The notes beneath the pieces were generated by a model, which was not told the origin of the DNA, made no database searches, and saw only the letters and a program-made list of their open reading frames with translations. Positions 1 through 22,007 of a stretch of 64,000 nt of DNA are shown one piece after another. Position numbers and translations under genes: made by a program. The stretch is from Pseudomonas tohonis (GTDB lineage Bacteria > Pseudomonadota > Gammaproteobacteria > Pseudomonadales > Pseudomonadaceae): the NCBI RefSeq assembly GCF_012767755.2, contig NZ_AP023189.1, positions 2,978,001 through 3,042,000 of the forward strand. Reading direction: 5' to 3'. Each line of letters starts with the position of its first letter. Positions within the stretch are counted from its first letter, which is position 1.

Positions 1-533
1 CTCGTGTAGAAGTGTTCCTCCTCGCGCACCTCCTCGGCGAAGCGGCCGGACTCCAGCACCTCACGCGCCGCCTCGGCGTCCAGCCCGGCGGCTGCGGCCA
101 CCTCCACCAGCACTGCGCGGTCGCTGGGGTTGCGCCCCTCGCTGAAATAGGCGGCCAGCAGGCCCTGCTTGAGCGCCAGCTGGCGGCCCTCCAGCCTGGC
201 CCAGTGCAGCAGGCGGTGGGCGTCGAAGGTGTTGTAGATGCGCCCGCGCGCCTGCATGTCGAAGCGGAAGCCCACCTCGGCGCCGCGCTGGCGGATGTGC
301 TCGCGGTTGGCCGCCACCTGCTCCGGCGTGCTGCCGTACTTCTGCTGGATGTGCTCGACGATGTCCTGGCCTTCCGGCGGCATGTCCGGGTTCAGCTCGA
401 AGGGCTTGAAGGCGAGCGTGACCTTCACCTCGTCGCCGAGGTTGGCGATGGCTTGCTGCAGCGCGCCCAGCCCGACCGCGCACCAGGGGCAGACCACGTC
501 GGATACGAAGTCGATGCTGATGGCCTTGCTCAT
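1..533 (-). CDS. DsbA family oxidoreductase (FrnE-like), C-terminus outside window
   Basis: The reverse strand reads from an ATG at 533 into MSKAISIDFVSDVVCPWC and stays open to the window edge, so the 3' end is missing. The thioredoxin-type CPWC motif near residue 15 and the following Glu/Pro-rich stretch (FELNPDMPPEGQD) are typical of FrnE-like DsbA proteins, thiol-disulfide oxidoreductases with a helical insert in a thioredoxin fold. There is no signal peptide, so it probably acts in the cytoplasm, as FrnE proteins do. It is transcribed divergently from the elongation factor G gene. Substrate is unknown. Family assignment is firm; a specific role cannot be read. Confidence 0.85.
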   Translation of the reverse strand, partial: MSKAISIDFVSDVVCPWCAVGLGALQQAIANLGDEVKVTLAFKPFELNPDMPPEGQDIVEHIQQKYGSTPEQVAANREHIRQRGAEVGFRFDMQARGRIYNTFDAHRLLHWARLEGRQLALKQGLLAAYFSEGRNPSDRAVLVEVAAAAGLDAEAAREVLESGRFAEEVREEEHFYT

Positions 534-777
534 GGGAAATGCTCCGTGATGGGGGAAGGCGCCCAGTCTATGCCTCGAAAGCGTGCACCGCGACGTATCG
601 CACGACTGTCATCGGCCGGCGGTAAAAAAACAGCGGCCTGACGACGCTTCCAGGCTTGCGTCGGCGGCATCTTCAACCATGCTTGGTAATCCGCCCCGGC
701 TGCTTCGCCGCTCGCGTCCCCGAGCGGCCGTGCCGTTCCCGTTCCGAACCCATCCCGACCATTACGAGGTGTAGACA
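534..777. other. Divergent intergenic region between the FrnE-like gene and fusA
   Basis: About 244 bases without a convincing gene. It must hold the promoters for both flanking genes. A short A-run lies at about 626-632 within otherwise GC-rich DNA, but I could not assign a -35/-10 pair with confidence. The fusA ribosome binding site (GAGGTG) sits just before the ATG at 778. Confidence 0.5.
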
Positions 778-2880
778 ATGGCCCGCGCGACCCCCATCAA
801 CCGCTACCGCAACATCGGCATCGTGGCCCACGTGGATGCGGGCAAGACCACCACCACCGAGCGGATCCTGTTCTACACCGGGGTCAACCACAAGATGGGC
901 GAAGTGCACGACGGCGCCGCCACCATGGACTGGATGGTGCAGGAGCAGGAGCGCGGCATCACCATCACCTCGGCCGCCACCACCGCCTTCTGGTCCGGTT
1001 CGGCCAAGCAGTTCGACAAGTACCGCTTCAACATCATCGACACCCCCGGGCACGTCGACTTCACCATCGAGGTGGAGCGCTCCCTGCGCGTACTCGACGG
1101 CGCGGTGGTGGTGTTCAGCGGCGCCGACGGCGTCGAGCCGCAGTCCGAGACCGTGTGGCGCCAGGCCAACAAGTACGGCGTGCCGCGCATCGCCTACGTC
1201 AACAAGATGGACCGCGCCGGCGCCAACTTCCTCTGGGTGGTCGGGCAGATCAAGCAGCGCCTCGGCCACACCCCGGTGCCCATCCAGCTGCCCATCGGCG
1301 CCGAGGAGAACTTCGAAGGCCAGATCGACCTGCTGAAGATGAAGGCCATCTACTGGAACGATGCCGACCAGGGCACCAGCTTCCGCGAGGAGGAGATCCC
1401 CGCCAACCTGCTCGCCGAAGCCCAGGAATGGCGCGAGAAGCTGGTGGAGGCCGCCGCCGAGTCCAGCGAAGAGCTGATGAACAAGTACCTCGAGGGCGAG
1501 GAACTCTCCATCGAGGAGATCAAGGCCGGCCTGCGCCAGCGCACCATCGCCTGCGAGATCGTGCCCGCCGTGCTCGGCTCCTCGTTCAAGAATAAGGGCG
1601 TGCCCCTGGTGCTCGACGCGGTGATCGAGCTGCTGCCGGCACCCATCGAGATCCCCGCGATCAAGGGCACCCACCCGGACGACGAAAACCGCCACGACGA
1701 GCGCCATGCCGACGACGACGAACCCTTCTCGGCGCTGGCCTTCAAGATCGCCACCGACCCCTTCGTCGGCACCCTGACCTTCACCCGCGTGTACTCCGGC
1801 GTGCTCAGCTCCGGCGACTCGGTGCTCAACTCGGTCAAGGGCAAGAAGGAGCGCGTCGGCCGCATGGTGCAGATGCACGCCAACACCCGCGAGGAGATCA
1901 AGGAAGTGCGCGCCGGCGACATCGCCGCGCTGATCGGCATGAAGGACGTCACCACCGGCGACACCCTGTGCGACCTCGACAAGCCGATCATCCTCGAACG
2001 CATGGACTTCCCCGAGCCGGTGATCTCGGTGGCGGTGGAGCCCAAGACCAAGGCCGACCAGGAGAAGATGGGCATCGCCCTCGGCAAGCTGGCCCAGGAA
2101 GACCCGTCCTTCCGCGTGCGCTCGGACGAGGAATCCGGCCAGACCATCATCTCCGGCATGGGCGAGCTGCACCTGGACATCCTCATCGACCGCATGAAGC
2201 GCGAGTTCAACGTCGAGGCCAACATCGGCAAGCCCCAGGTCGCCTACCGCGAGAAGATCCGCAACCGCTGCGAGATCGAAGGCAAGTTCGTCCGCCAGTC
2301 CGGCGGCCGCGGCCAGTTCGGCCACTGCTGGATCCGCTTCGAACCGGGCGAGGAGGGCAAGGACACCCTGGAGTTCGTCAACGAAGTGGTGGGCGGCGTC
2401 ATCCCGCGCGAATACATCCCGGCGATCCAGAAGGGCATCGAGGAGCAGATGAAGAACGGCGTGCTCGCCGGCTACCCGCTGCTCGGCCTCAAGGCCACGG
2501 TGTTCGACGGCTCCTACCACGACGTCGACTCCAACGAGATGGCGTTCAAGATCGCCGCCTCCATGGCCACCAAGCAACTGGCGCAGAAGGGCGGCGCGGT
2601 GCTGCTGGAGCCGATCATGAAGGTCGAGGTGGTCACCCCCGAGGACTACATGGGCGACGTCATGGGCGACCTCAATCGCCGGCGCGGCCTGATCCAGGGC
2701 ATGGACGAAGCGCCGGCCGGGCGCATCATCCGCGCCGAGGTGCCGCTGGGCGAGATGTTCGGCTACGCCACCGACGTGCGCTCCATGTCCCAGGGCCGCG
2801 CCAGCTACTCCATGGAGTTCTCCCGCTACGCCGAAGCCCCGGCCAACATCGCCGACGCCATCGTCAAGAAACAGGGCTAG
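778..2880 (+). CDS. fusA: Elongation factor G, free-standing paralogue type (FusA2-like)
   Basis: A 700-residue translational GTPase that drives ribosome translocation. The G1 motif AHVDAGKTT is near residue 17, the switch region RGIT and DTPGH follow, and the guanine-specificity motif NKMD is near residue 141. Domain IV and the C-terminal [12 protein letters not shown] segment are complete, so length and architecture match the family. It is not beside rpsL, rpsG or tuf as the str-operon copy would be. This suggests the second, FusA2-type EF-G that pseudomonads commonly carry. A strong hairpin follows the stop codon. Function is firm; the paralogue assignment rests on context and on the opening MARATPI. 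Confidence 0.93.
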   Translation: MARATPINRYRNIGIVAHVDAGKTTTTERILFYTGVNHKMGEVHDGAATMDWMVQEQERGITITSAATTAFWSGSAKQFDKYRFNIIDTPGHVDFTIEVERSLRVLDGAVVVFSGADGVEPQSETVWRQANKYGVPRIAYVNKMDRAGANFLWVVGQIKQRLGHTPVPIQLPIGAEENFEGQIDLLKMKAIYWNDADQGTSFREEEIPANLLAEAQEWREKLVEAAAESSEELMNKYLEGEELSIEEIKAGLRQRTIACEIVPAVLGSSFKNKGVPLVLDAVIELLPAPIEIPAIKGTHPDDENRHDERHADDDEPFSALAFKIATDPFVGTLTFTRVYSGVLSSGDSVLNSVKGKKERVGRMVQMHANTREEIKEVRAGDIAALIGMKDVTTGDTLCDLDKPIILERMDFPEPVISVAVEPKTKADQEKMGIALGKLAQEDPSFRVRSDEESGQTIISGMGELHLDILIDRMKREFNVEANIGKPQVAYREKIRNRCEIEGKFVRQSGGRGQFGHCWIRFEPGEEGKDTLEFVNEVVGGVIPREYIPAIQKGIEEQMKNGVLAGYPLLGLKATVFDGSYHDVDSNEMAFKIAASMATKQLAQKGGAVLLEPIMKVEVVTPEDYMGDVMGDLNRRRGLIQGMDEAPAGRIIRAEVPLGEMFGYATDVRSMSQGRASYSMEFSRYAEAPANIADAIVKKQG

Positions 2881-2886
2881 CCCCGC

Positions 2887-2917
2887 GCAGAGCCCTCTCC
2901 CACGGAGAGGGCTCTGC
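2887..2917 (+). terminator. Hairpin after fusA, probable terminator
   Basis: Perfect 14-bp inverted repeat, GCAGAGCCCTCTCC and its complement, around a 3-base loop CAC, starting six bases after the fusA stop. There is no T-run, so it may act as an intrinsic terminator of the GC-rich kind or as an mRNA 3' stabiliser. Confidence 0.6.
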
Positions 2918-2939
2918 GTAGCCCGGGTTCAGCCCGGGA
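2918..2939. repeat. REP-like palindrome, copy 1
   Basis: GTAGCCCGGGTTCAGCCCGGG: an imperfect palindrome with CCCGGG arms. The same motif recurs at 4039, 39059 and 39982, always just beyond or across a gene's 3' end. It is a dispersed REP-type element. Confidence 0.6.
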
Positions 2940-2958
2940 ATTCCCCGCGACAATCCCC

Positions 2959-2982
2959 TAATTTTCCCTCGCGCCCCGACGT
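2959..2982 (+). promoter_or_regulatory. PvdS-type promoter (iron-starvation box) for the acetyltransferase gene
   Basis: TAATT, exactly 16 bases, then CGT, ending 37 bases before the ATG at 3020. The published PvdS consensus is TAAAT-N16-CGT; this site has one change. The same variant occurs before the MbtH gene and the first downstream NRPS gene. Confidence 0.7.
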
Positions 2983-3019
2983 CATCTGTTGCACAGACCT
3001 CCCATTTCGCGAGCCTCCC

Positions 3020-4018
3020 ATGCCCCAGCAGACCCCCCTGTCGAACCTCCCGCTGCCCGGTGGGCAGAGCCTCGGCGCCGATGAAACCGACACCCGCCTG
3101 CACCTCACCCTCGACGGCCGGGCGCTGGTCGACCTGGTGCTGCAACGCGGTGCGGAGCCGCGCCTGCAGGGGCTCGGCACCCAGCCGGATGTGCACGCCC
3201 TGCACGCCGCCTGCTACTGGTTGCTGGCCCGCGACCCGGCCTGCCAGCGCCTGCACTGGCAACTGCCCCAGGTGCCCACCGAGGCCCTGGCCAGCGGCCT
3301 GCTGGTGGCCAGCGGGGCAGGGGAGTACCGCTGCGAGCGCGGCCAGTTCTGGCAGCTGCCGGCGCCCTGGATCGCCGCCGCCAGCCCCTACCCGGAGCGC
3401 ATGGTCATCAGCGACGGCAAGCGCCACCCGCAGCGCCCGCCCAAGCCCAGCGGCGAGCTCTACCGCCGCTTCGATGCGCGCCTGGGCAGCTGGATCTCCC
3501 TGCGCGCGCTGGATATCGACAGCGACCTGGAGCGTTTCAACCGCTGGCAGAACTCGCCCCGCGTGCTGGCGTTCTGGCAGGAAGGCGGCAACCTCGACCA
3601 GCACCGCGCCTACCTGCAGAAGCTGCACGACGACCCCCACGCGCTGACCCTGATCGGCTGTTTCGACGACCAGCCCTTCGCCTACTTCGAAGCCTACTGG
3701 GCCAAGGAAGACCGCATCGCGCCGTTCTACGCGGTGGACGACTACGACCGCGGCATCCACATGCTGGTGGGCGAGGAGAGCCATCGTGGCCCGCACAAGG
3801 TGGCCAGCTGGCTGGCGGCGCTGACCCACTTCCTCTTCCTCGACGACCCGCGTACCCGCCGCGTGGTGGCCGAGCCCCGCGCCGACAACGCGCGGATGAT
3901 CGGCCACATGCAGAACCTGGGTTACTACCGGGAGAAGGAGTTCGACTTCCCGCACAAGCGCGCCGCACTCATGGCCATCGGCCGCGAGCGCTTCTTCGAC
4001 CATTGCGTGCTGGCCTGA
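3020..4018 (+). CDS. GNAT-family siderophore acetyltransferase (IucB/AlcB/PvdYII-like)
   Basis: A 332-residue protein. Its C-terminal half (about residues 160-325) is a GNAT acetyltransferase of the IucB/RhbD/AlcB type, with RFNRWQN, the FAYFEAYWAKED strand and the ARADNARMIGHMQNLGY acetyl-CoA region. Known members acetylate hydroxamate-forming N-hydroxy amines such as N6-hydroxylysine or N5-hydroxyornithine. A PvdS box upstream and pvdS immediately beyond it indicate a pyoverdine role. The likely reaction is acetylation of N5-hydroxyornithine, as proposed for PvdYII, rather than the formylation done by PvdF. The N-terminal 150 residues form the partner domain usual in this family. The hydroxyornithine-making enzyme (PvdA) is not in this window. 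Confidence 0.8.
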   Translation: MPQQTPLSNLPLPGGQSLGADETDTRLHLTLDGRALVDLVLQRGAEPRLQGLGTQPDVHALHAACYWLLARDPACQRLHWQLPQVPTEALASGLLVASGAGEYRCERGQFWQLPAPWIAAASPYPERMVISDGKRHPQRPPKPSGELYRRFDARLGSWISLRALDIDSDLERFNRWQNSPRVLAFWQEGGNLDQHRAYLQKLHDDPHALTLIGCFDDQPFAYFEAYWAKEDRIAPFYAVDDYDRGIHMLVGEESHRGPHKVASWLAALTHFLFLDDPRTRRVVAEPRADNARMIGHMQNLGYYREKEFDFPHKRAALMAIGRERFFDHCVLA

Positions 4019-4038
4019 GCAAGCCACGTTCTCGATAG

Positions 4039-4100
4039 GTAGCCCGGGCTTCAGCCCGGGACCGTGGTCGCAGCAATCCCCGGACTGAAGACCGGGCTAC
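4039..4100. repeat. Inverted pair of REP-like palindromes (REPIN-like), copies 2a and 2b
   Basis: GTAGCCCGGGCTTCAGCCCGGGA at 4039-4061 is followed by an inverted, slightly diverged copy ending in CCGGGCTAC at 4077-4100. The two face each other across 15 bases between the convergent acetyltransferase and pvdS genes. Such paired REP elements form long hairpins and may end both transcripts. Confidence 0.65.
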
Positions 4101-4172
4101 GGGGCTGCGGGGCTGGCCTGAGGCGGGGACTTTCCGGGGCCTTCGCCCCGGGATGACGATCCGGGGGAAGGA

Positions 4173-4751
4173 TCAGGCGGATTTTTCGCGGCGCTCCCCG
4201 TCGTTGCCGGCGGCCTTCTCGGCTTCGGCGCGGGTCACCTTGCGGCAATGCACCAGGGCGTCGCGGATCATGAAGTTGACCAGGGTCGGGGAGACGCCCA
4301 GCTCCTTGGCGATGTCCTTCTGCGGCACGCCGTGCAGGCGGTACATCTCGAAGGCGTAGCGGGTGCGCGCCGGCAGTTCGGCCAGGGCATCGGCGATGTG
4401 TTCGAGGGTCGCGTAGTTGATGTGCGAAGCCTCGGGCGAAGCCCCCAGGGTCACCACCACGTTGAGGCCCTCCTCCTCGGTGCCGGAATATTTCTGCTCC
4501 AGGGCCTGCTTGCGGTAGTGGTCGATGGCCAGGTTGCGCACGATCTGGAACAGGTAGCTGAGCTGCGCCTTGAACGACGAGGTGATCTGCGGGGCCGAAT
4601 GCAGCCTGAAGAACGCATCCTGCACCACATCCTCGGCGCGGGAACGGCATCCGGTGATACGCGCGGCGATCTTCACGAGGATCGAGCGGTTATCGATGAA
4701 TGCCTGGAGTAAGGGTGAATCGCACCTGCTTGTGGACAGTTGATCCGTCAT
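4173..4751 (-). CDS. pvdS: Extracytoplasmic-function sigma factor PvdS
   Basis: A 192-residue iron-starvation sigma factor that directs RNA polymerase to pyoverdine genes. Region 2 carries ITGCRSRAEDVVQDAFFRL and SYLFQIVRNLAIDHYRKQA. Region 4 carries the helix-turn-helix GVPQKDIAKELGVSPTLVNF. These segments match P. aeruginosa PvdS almost residue for residue; only the ends differ. I chose the ATG at 4751 because AAGGTG lies 5-8 bases upstream; a GTG nine bases earlier would sit inside that site. The promoter overlaps a Fur box, so the gene should be iron-repressed, and PvdS boxes occur before five units in this window. Confidence 0.97.
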   Translation of the reverse strand: MTDQLSTSRCDSPLLQAFIDNRSILVKIAARITGCRSRAEDVVQDAFFRLHSAPQITSSFKAQLSYLFQIVRNLAIDHYRKQALEQKYSGTEEEGLNVVVTLGASPEASHINYATLEHIADALAELPARTRYAFEMYRLHGVPQKDIAKELGVSPTLVNFMIRDALVHCRKVTRAEAEKAAGNDGERREKSA

Positions 4752-4818
4752 GGAAATCACCTTGCGCTTGGGGAGGCAGAGGGCGCCGGGAAGGGGGCGG
4801 CCTGTTCAGCGGGGTAAC

Positions 4819-4847
4819 AAATTATGTCCAATGATAATCATTGTCAA
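4819..4847 (-). promoter_or_regulatory. pvdS promoter, sigma-70 type
   Basis: On the minus strand TTGACA (4847-4842), a 17-base spacer and TAATTT (4824-4819). The Fur box lies in the spacer, so Fur binding would block polymerase directly. Confidence 0.75.
4827..4845. promoter_or_regulatory. Fur box upstream of pvdS
   Basis: The core AATGATAATCATT plus the flanking TC match 15 of 19 positions of the consensus GATAATGATAATCATTATC. It sits between the -35 and -10 elements of pvdS. Confidence 0.85.
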
Positions 4848-4976
4848 ATGCGATGAATAATTAATATTCGACTTTCTGCAGCAGAGCACGGGCAGGCTTC
4901 AGCTCTGTTGCAGCGCCGCTCTGCGTCGGCCCTTCCGATCAACGGCGCAGCGCGGCCTCGGGCGGGGACGATCCGC

Positions 4977-5000
4977 TAATTATTTTCGAGCTCCATCCGT
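4977..5000 (+). promoter_or_regulatory. PvdS-type promoter for the MbtH-pvdG-pvdL unit
   Basis: TAATT, 16 bases, CGT, ending 63 bases before the MbtH ATG. No other such box lies before pvdG or pvdL, so this is the likely promoter of all three genes. Confidence 0.7.
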
Positions 5001-5063
5001 TCTCCTCTGTGAAAGCGCGGGCAGGTGGCCCCGCTGCATGGGTTTCGCAGACAGGAGAACGAC

Positions 5064-5282
5064 ATGGTGTTCGATCGTGATGACGTGGTGTTCCAGGTGG
5101 TCATCAACCACGAGGAGCAGTACTCGATCTGGCCGGACTACAAGGCCATTCCCGCCGGCTGGCGCGCCGCCGGCAAGAGCGGGCTGAAGCAGGAGTGCCT
5201 GGCGTACATCGAGGAGCACTGGACCGACATGCGCCCCCTGAGCCTGCGCAAGCAGATGGAACAGGCCGAAGGGGTGGCCTGA
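5064..5282 (+). CDS. MbtH-like protein
   Basis: A 72-residue MbtH-family protein: [16 protein letters not shown] and the tail [11 protein letters not shown] are the family's conserved positions, including its Trp residues. MbtH proteins bind NRPS adenylation domains and help them fold and activate amino acids. The ATG at 5064 follows AGGAG by six bases; upstream in-frame codons lack a ribosome binding site. It is first in a unit with pvdG and pvdL, with one base between its stop and the pvdG GTG. In P. aeruginosa PAO1 the MbtH-like gene sits by pvdH instead, so this order is a rearrangement relative to that strain. Confidence 0.95.
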   Translation: MVFDRDDVVFQVVINHEEQYSIWPDYKAIPAGWRAAGKSGLKQECLAYIEEHWTDMRPLSLRKQMEQAEGVA

Positions 5283-5283
5283 G

Positions 5284-6042
5284 GTGAGCGCGCCGATCAG
5301 CCTGCGCCTGTTCTGCCTGCCGTATTCCGGCGCCAGCGCCATGGCCTACAACCGCTGGCGGCGCATCCTGCCCGCCTGGCTGGTGGTGCAGCCGCTGGAA
5401 CTGCCGGGGCGCGGCATGCGCATGGACGAGCCGCTGCACACCCGCCTCGACACGCTGGTGGCGCAGCTCGCCCGCGAGGTCGCGCCCCAGGTGCAGCAGC
5501 CCTACGCGCTGTTCGGCCACAGCCTGGGCGGGCTGCTCGCCTTCGAGCTGGCCCACGCCCTGCGCGAGAAGGGGCTGCCCGAGCCCCTGGCGCTGTTCCC
5601 CTCGGCCACCGCCGGCCCGGCCCGGCGCAATGTCGATGACTACCGCGACGCCAAGAGCGACGCCGAGCTGATCGCCAGGCTGCGCAGCCTCCAGGGCACC
5701 CCCGAGGAGGCGCTGGCCAACGAGGAGCTGCTGCGCCTGACGCTGCCCATCCTGCGCGCCGACTTCCTCGTCGCCGGCAGCTACGCCTACCGCCGGCGCG
5801 AGCCGTTGCAGGCGCCCATCCACGTGCTCGGCGGCAAGGCCGACGAGCTGCGCGTGGACCAGCTGCTGGACTGGCAGGACGAGACCGCCACCGGCTTCTC
5901 CCTCGACCTGTTCGAGGGGCACCACTTCTTCCTCCAGCAACAGGAGGCCGCCGTGCTGCGCACCCTCAAGCGCTACGCCGAGCAGCACCTGCTGCGCCTG
6001 CGCGCCCGCACGTCGCGCCAGGTTCCGCTGGCGGCCGGCTGA
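5284..6042 (+). CDS. pvdG: Type II thioesterase (PvdG-like)
   Basis: A 252-residue alpha/beta hydrolase of the external thioesterase type, which clears mis-primed or stalled acyl groups from NRPS carrier domains. The nucleophile is Ser80 in GHSLGG, with a likely Asp187 (GGKADELR) and His213/214 (FEGHHFF). The opening [17 protein letters not shown] is the family's N-terminal signature. The start is a GTG one base after the MbtH stop, suggesting translational coupling. pvdL follows 84 bases later. PAO1 also has pvdG directly before pvdL. The complete catalytic set contrasts with the second thioesterase-like gene at 42566. Confidence 0.93.
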   Translation: MSAPISLRLFCLPYSGASAMAYNRWRRILPAWLVVQPLELPGRGMRMDEPLHTRLDTLVAQLAREVAPQVQQPYALFGHSLGGLLAFELAHALREKGLPEPLALFPSATAGPARRNVDDYRDAKSDAELIARLRSLQGTPEEALANEELLRLTLPILRADFLVAGSYAYRRREPLQAPIHVLGGKADELRVDQLLDWQDETATGFSLDLFEGHHFFLQQQEAAVLRTLKRYAEQHLLRLRARTSRQVPLAAG

Positions 6043-6126
6043 GCCGCCCGGCGCGGCCGTCGTGCCGGGCGCGCCCCTTCGCTTCAACGAACCCCGAATT
6101 CAAGCCGCATCAGGCAGGACGACAAC

Positions 6127-19149
<13,023 letters not shown>

Positions 19150-19157
19150 CGGCAGCA

Positions 19158-19190
19158 GGGCACGCGGAGCGGGGAGGGCTCCGCGTGCCC
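19158..19190 (+). terminator. Hairpin after pvdL, probable terminator
   Basis: Perfect 13-bp inverted repeat GGGCACGCGGAGC and complement with a 7-base loop, nine bases after the pvdL stop. It lacks a T-run, so termination strength is uncertain. Confidence 0.6.
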
Positions 19191-19264
19191 CGGCTGCATG
19201 GGGTGGCGCAGCGGCATTTCACCCAATCCCTGAACGCACGCACATAAAGGCCTGAAAAACCTAC

Positions 19265-19291
19265 TTAAGTAGAACCCGCCGCCGCCGATAC
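19265..19291 (+). promoter_or_regulatory. FliA (sigma-28) type promoter for chemoreceptor
   Basis: TTAAGTAG, 11 bases, GCCGATAC, against the sigma-28 consensus TAAAGTTT-N11-GCCGATAA. Spacing is exact and the -10 element has seven of eight matches. It lies 100 bases before the chemoreceptor ATG, and chemoreceptor genes commonly depend on FliA. Confidence 0.7.
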
Positions 19292-19390
19292 CAGAGGACG
19301 GCCCAGCGTTCGTGTCCGGTCCATTGCCGACCGGGCCGACAACGCCTGTGGCCACCTCATGTATCTGCACCTTTTTGAGCGAGTTCCTCC

Positions 19391-21283
19391 ATGCGAACCC
19401 TGAAATTCAGCCACAAGATCATGGTGGCAGCCTCCCTGGTGGTGATCGCTGCCTTCGCGTCCTTCGCGCTGTACAACGACTACCTGCAGCGGAACGCCAT
19501 CCGCCAGAACCTTGCCAACTACCTCAACGATGTGGGCCAGGTCTCCACGGGCAACATCCAGCACTGGCTGGTGGGCCGCATGCAATTGCTGGAGAACCTG
19601 GCCGAGTCCATCGAGGACGACGCCAGCGAGGCGGCGTTGGCCAAGAGCCTGCAGCACCGCAGCATCGCCGCCGCCTTCCTCTATGCGTACTACGGCCAGG
19701 CGAGCGGCACCTACACCCAGTTCCCGAGCAGCGAACTGCCCGCCGGCTACGACCCGCGCCAGCGGCCCTGGTACAAGCAGGCGGCGCAGACCAGCGGTCC
19801 CGGCCTGACCGAGCCCTACCTGGCCGCCGACCCGCGCGACGGCCTGCTGATCACCATCACCCGGCCGGTGAATGCCTCGGGCGCCCTGCAGGGCGTCGTC
19901 GGCGGTGACCTCAAGCTGAAGACGGTCGACGAGATCCTCAACTCCTTCGACCTCGGCGGCATGGGCTACGCCTTCCTGGTGGACGACAAGGGCACGGTGC
20001 TGGTCCACCCCGACCAGCAGCTGGTCCTGAAGAAGCTGCCGGACCTGTTCGCCGGCACTGCGCCGCGCCTGGAGTCCGCCCTGCAGAGCGTGAGCGACCG
20101 CAACGGCGAGGCGCGGATCGTGACCTTCCTGCCGGTGGAAGGGCTGACCGGGGTGCGCTGGTACGTGGGCCTGTCCGTCGACGAATCCAAGGCCTTCGCC
20201 GCCCTGCAGGAGTTCCGTGTATCCGCGCTGATGTCCACCATCATCGGCGTGGTCGCCATCCTCCTGCTGCTGGGCGGGCTGATCCGCATCCTGCTGCGCC
20301 CGCTGCACGTGATGAGCCACGCCATGAGCGGCATCGCTGAGGGCGAGGGCGACCTGACCCAGCGCCTGTCGATCGACTCCCGTGACGAGTTCGGCGAGCT
20401 GGCCGATGCCTTCAACCGCTTCGTCGAGCGCATCCACAAGTCGATCCGCGAAGTCGCCTCCGCCACGCGCGAAGTGCACGAGCGGGTGAGCACCGTGGTG
20501 CAGGCGTCGAACGCCTCCATGACCAACTCCAGCGAGCAGGCCGCCCGCACCGACAGCGTGGCCGCCGCCATCAACGAACTGGGCGCTGCTGCCCAGGAGA
20601 TCGCCCGCAACGCCGCCGACGCCTCGGAGCAGGCCAGCGACGCCCGCCGCGACGCCGAGGAAGGGCAGGGCATGGTCGAGCGCACCCTGGTGGCGATGGG
20701 CGAGCTGTCGGAGAAGATCCAGGCGTCCAGCAACCACATCGAAGTGCTCAGCCAGAAGAGCAACGACATCGGCCAGATCCTCGACGTGATCAAGGGCATC
20801 TCCGAGCAGACCAACCTGCTGGCGCTCAACGCCGCCATCGAAGCGGCCCGCGCCGGCGAGGCGGGACGCGGCTTCGCCGTGGTGGCCGACGAAGTGCGCA
20901 ACCTGGCCCAGCGCACCCAGAGCTCGGCGCTGGAGATCCAGCAGATGATCGAGCAGCTGCAGACCGGTGCCCGCGACGCCGTGGCGACCATGGGCGAAAG
21001 CCGCCACTTCAGCGACGACAGCGTGCGCATCGGCGGCCAGGCCGGCGAGAACCTGCGCGGCGTCACCCGCCGCATCGGCGAGATCGACGGCATGAACCAG
21101 TCCGTGGCCACCGCTACCGAGGAACAGACCTCGGTGATCGAAAGCCTGAACATGGACATCACCGAGATCAACGTCCTCAACCAGGACGGCGTGCACAACC
21201 TGCAGGCCAGCCTGAAAGCCTGTACCGAGCTGGACCAGCAGGTCAGCCGGCTGAAGCAGCTGGTGGATACGTTCAGGATTTGA
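19391..21283 (+). CDS. Methyl-accepting chemotaxis protein, PctA-like amino-acid sensor
   Basis: A 630-residue chemoreceptor: one TM helix near residues 10-30, a periplasmic dCache domain (about 35-275), a second TM (about 278-300), HAMP, and a cytoplasmic signalling domain with the hairpin tip [19 protein letters not shown]. The ligand pocket shows Y120, R125, W127, Y128, Y143 and D173, the residue pattern of dCache domains that bind amino acids in PctA, PctB and PctC. Length and the opening LKFSHKI also match that group. A FliA-type promoter lies upstream, so it belongs to the motility regulon rather than to the pyoverdine regulon, despite following pvdL. The exact amino-acid range cannot be read. 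Confidence 0.9.
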   Translation: MRTLKFSHKIMVAASLVVIAAFASFALYNDYLQRNAIRQNLANYLNDVGQVSTGNIQHWLVGRMQLLENLAESIEDDASEAALAKSLQHRSIAAAFLYAYYGQASGTYTQFPSSELPAGYDPRQRPWYKQAAQTSGPGLTEPYLAADPRDGLLITITRPVNASGALQGVVGGDLKLKTVDEILNSFDLGGMGYAFLVDDKGTVLVHPDQQLVLKKLPDLFAGTAPRLESALQSVSDRNGEARIVTFLPVEGLTGVRWYVGLSVDESKAFAALQEFRVSALMSTIIGVVAILLLLGGLIRILLRPLHVMSHAMSGIAEGEGDLTQRLSIDSRDEFGELADAFNRFVERIHKSIREVASATREVHERVSTVVQASNASMTNSSEQAARTDSVAAAINELGAAAQEIARNAADASEQASDARRDAEEGQGMVERTLVAMGELSEKIQASSNHIEVLSQKSNDIGQILDVIKGISEQTNLLALNAAIEAARAGEAGRGFAVVADEVRNLAQRTQSSALEIQQMIEQLQTGARDAVATMGESRHFSDDSVRIGGQAGENLRGVTRRIGEIDGMNQSVATATEEQTSVIESLNMDITEINVLNQDGVHNLQASLKACTELDQQVSRLKQLVDTFRI

Positions 21284-21402
21284 TGGAGCGGTACCGTTCT
21301 GCCCTGGGCTGAGTGGATGCCGACTCAACGCGGATAGACACCTGCCGCGATATGGCCATGGCCCAGGCCAGAGAACCTTCGCCTGAACCCGTAGGGCGTG
21401 AC

Positions 21403-21433
21403 GCGACAGACCGGCTGGGTGCCGGTCTGTCGC
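21403..21433 (+). terminator. Hairpin downstream of the chemoreceptor
   Basis: Perfect 13-bp stem (GCGACAGACCGGC and complement) with loop TGGGT, 120 bases after the chemoreceptor stop. It is the only strong structure in this 250-base intergenic stretch; no gene is seen there. Confidence 0.5.
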
Positions 21434-21533
21434 TCCGCTGATCAAGACGTAACGCTCGGTGCCGCGCAGGCCCCGCAGCCCTCTGTAGCTACAAGCCCCT
21501 GCAACCGAAGAAAAGCCGCGTGCCCTGGCGACC

Positions 21534-21851
21534 CTAGATGACCTGTTCCAGCGTCTCTTCGGCCTGGGTCAGCCCCCGCGCCAGCAGTGACAGCAGGCAA
21601 TGCAGGTTCGCGCAGTCCGGTTTGTGGGTATCGGCTACGAGCAGCAACCCCAGCAGCAACTCCAGGGCGCCACTCACCCGAGCCAGTTCGTGGCCGACAC
21701 CGGGCAGGCGCGCCAGATCCGTGCGGATGGCATCCAGTTCATCGAGCCGTGTATCGAAATCATTGGATCGGAGCAGGGCGCTATCGGCACCGCGCAAGGG
21801 TTCGAGGTGGTCTTGCAGATCGTCCAGACGCCTAAGCGTGCAGCTGAGCAT
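21534..21851 (-). CDS. Small protein of unknown function under a structured leader RNA
   Basis: A 105-residue cytoplasmic protein starting MLSCTLRRLDDLQDHLEPL. It is rich in Leu, Asp and Glu and looks wholly alpha-helical. I do not recognise its family. The ATG at 21851 follows CAGGAG at a good distance; the frame stays open further upstream but runs through the RNA structures described below, so the longer reading is unlikely. The gene's 5' region contains inverted repeats and two segments complementary to a short upstream RNA. This resembles phage-type C4 control of a downstream gene. Function is unknown. Confidence 0.7.
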   Translation of the reverse strand: MLSCTLRRLDDLQDHLEPLRGADSALLRSNDFDTRLDELDAIRTDLARLPGVGHELARVSGALELLLGLLLVADTHKPDCANLHCLLSLLARGLTQAEETLEQVI

Positions 21852-21885
21852 GGTGAGACTCCTGTGAAACGGTGCGTTCTCCGCT

Positions 21886-21995
21886 ACCCAAACGCCAATT
21901 TGGGTGGGCGAAGCCGTGCGGGTTGGCGTACCGGTACACAGGAAACCGGCGTGCCCGAGGGCACCCACGCACGGCCCGCCCATTGAGAGCCAACC
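21886..21995 (-). promoter_or_regulatory. Structured leader of the 105-aa gene, putative antisense RNA target
   Basis: Between the terminator and the start codon lie several inverted repeats. ACCCAAA pairs with TTTGGGT around loop CGCCAA (21886-21905). GCCGTGCG (21913-21920) pairs with CGCACGGC (21968-21975). GGTTGGC (21921-21927) pairs with GCCAACC (21989-21995), which crosses the previous stem. GTGCCC pairs with GGGCAC (21951-21964). TTGGCGT (21923-21929) and ACACAGG (21936-21942) are complementary to ACGCCAA and CCTGTGT in the upstream RNA, in antiparallel order. This could switch access to the ribosome binding site. Confidence 0.5.
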
Positions 21996-22007
21996 ATGCC
22001 GGGGACA

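Noticed and set aside
4752..4760. GTG start giving PvdS three more residues
   Set aside because: The GTG lies inside the AAGGTG ribosome binding site for the ATG at 4751.
19243..19291. TAAAG at 19243 as the -35 of a FliA promoter
   Set aside because: Spacing to GCCGATAC is about 31-33 bases; the TTAAGTAG at 19265 has the correct 11-base spacer.
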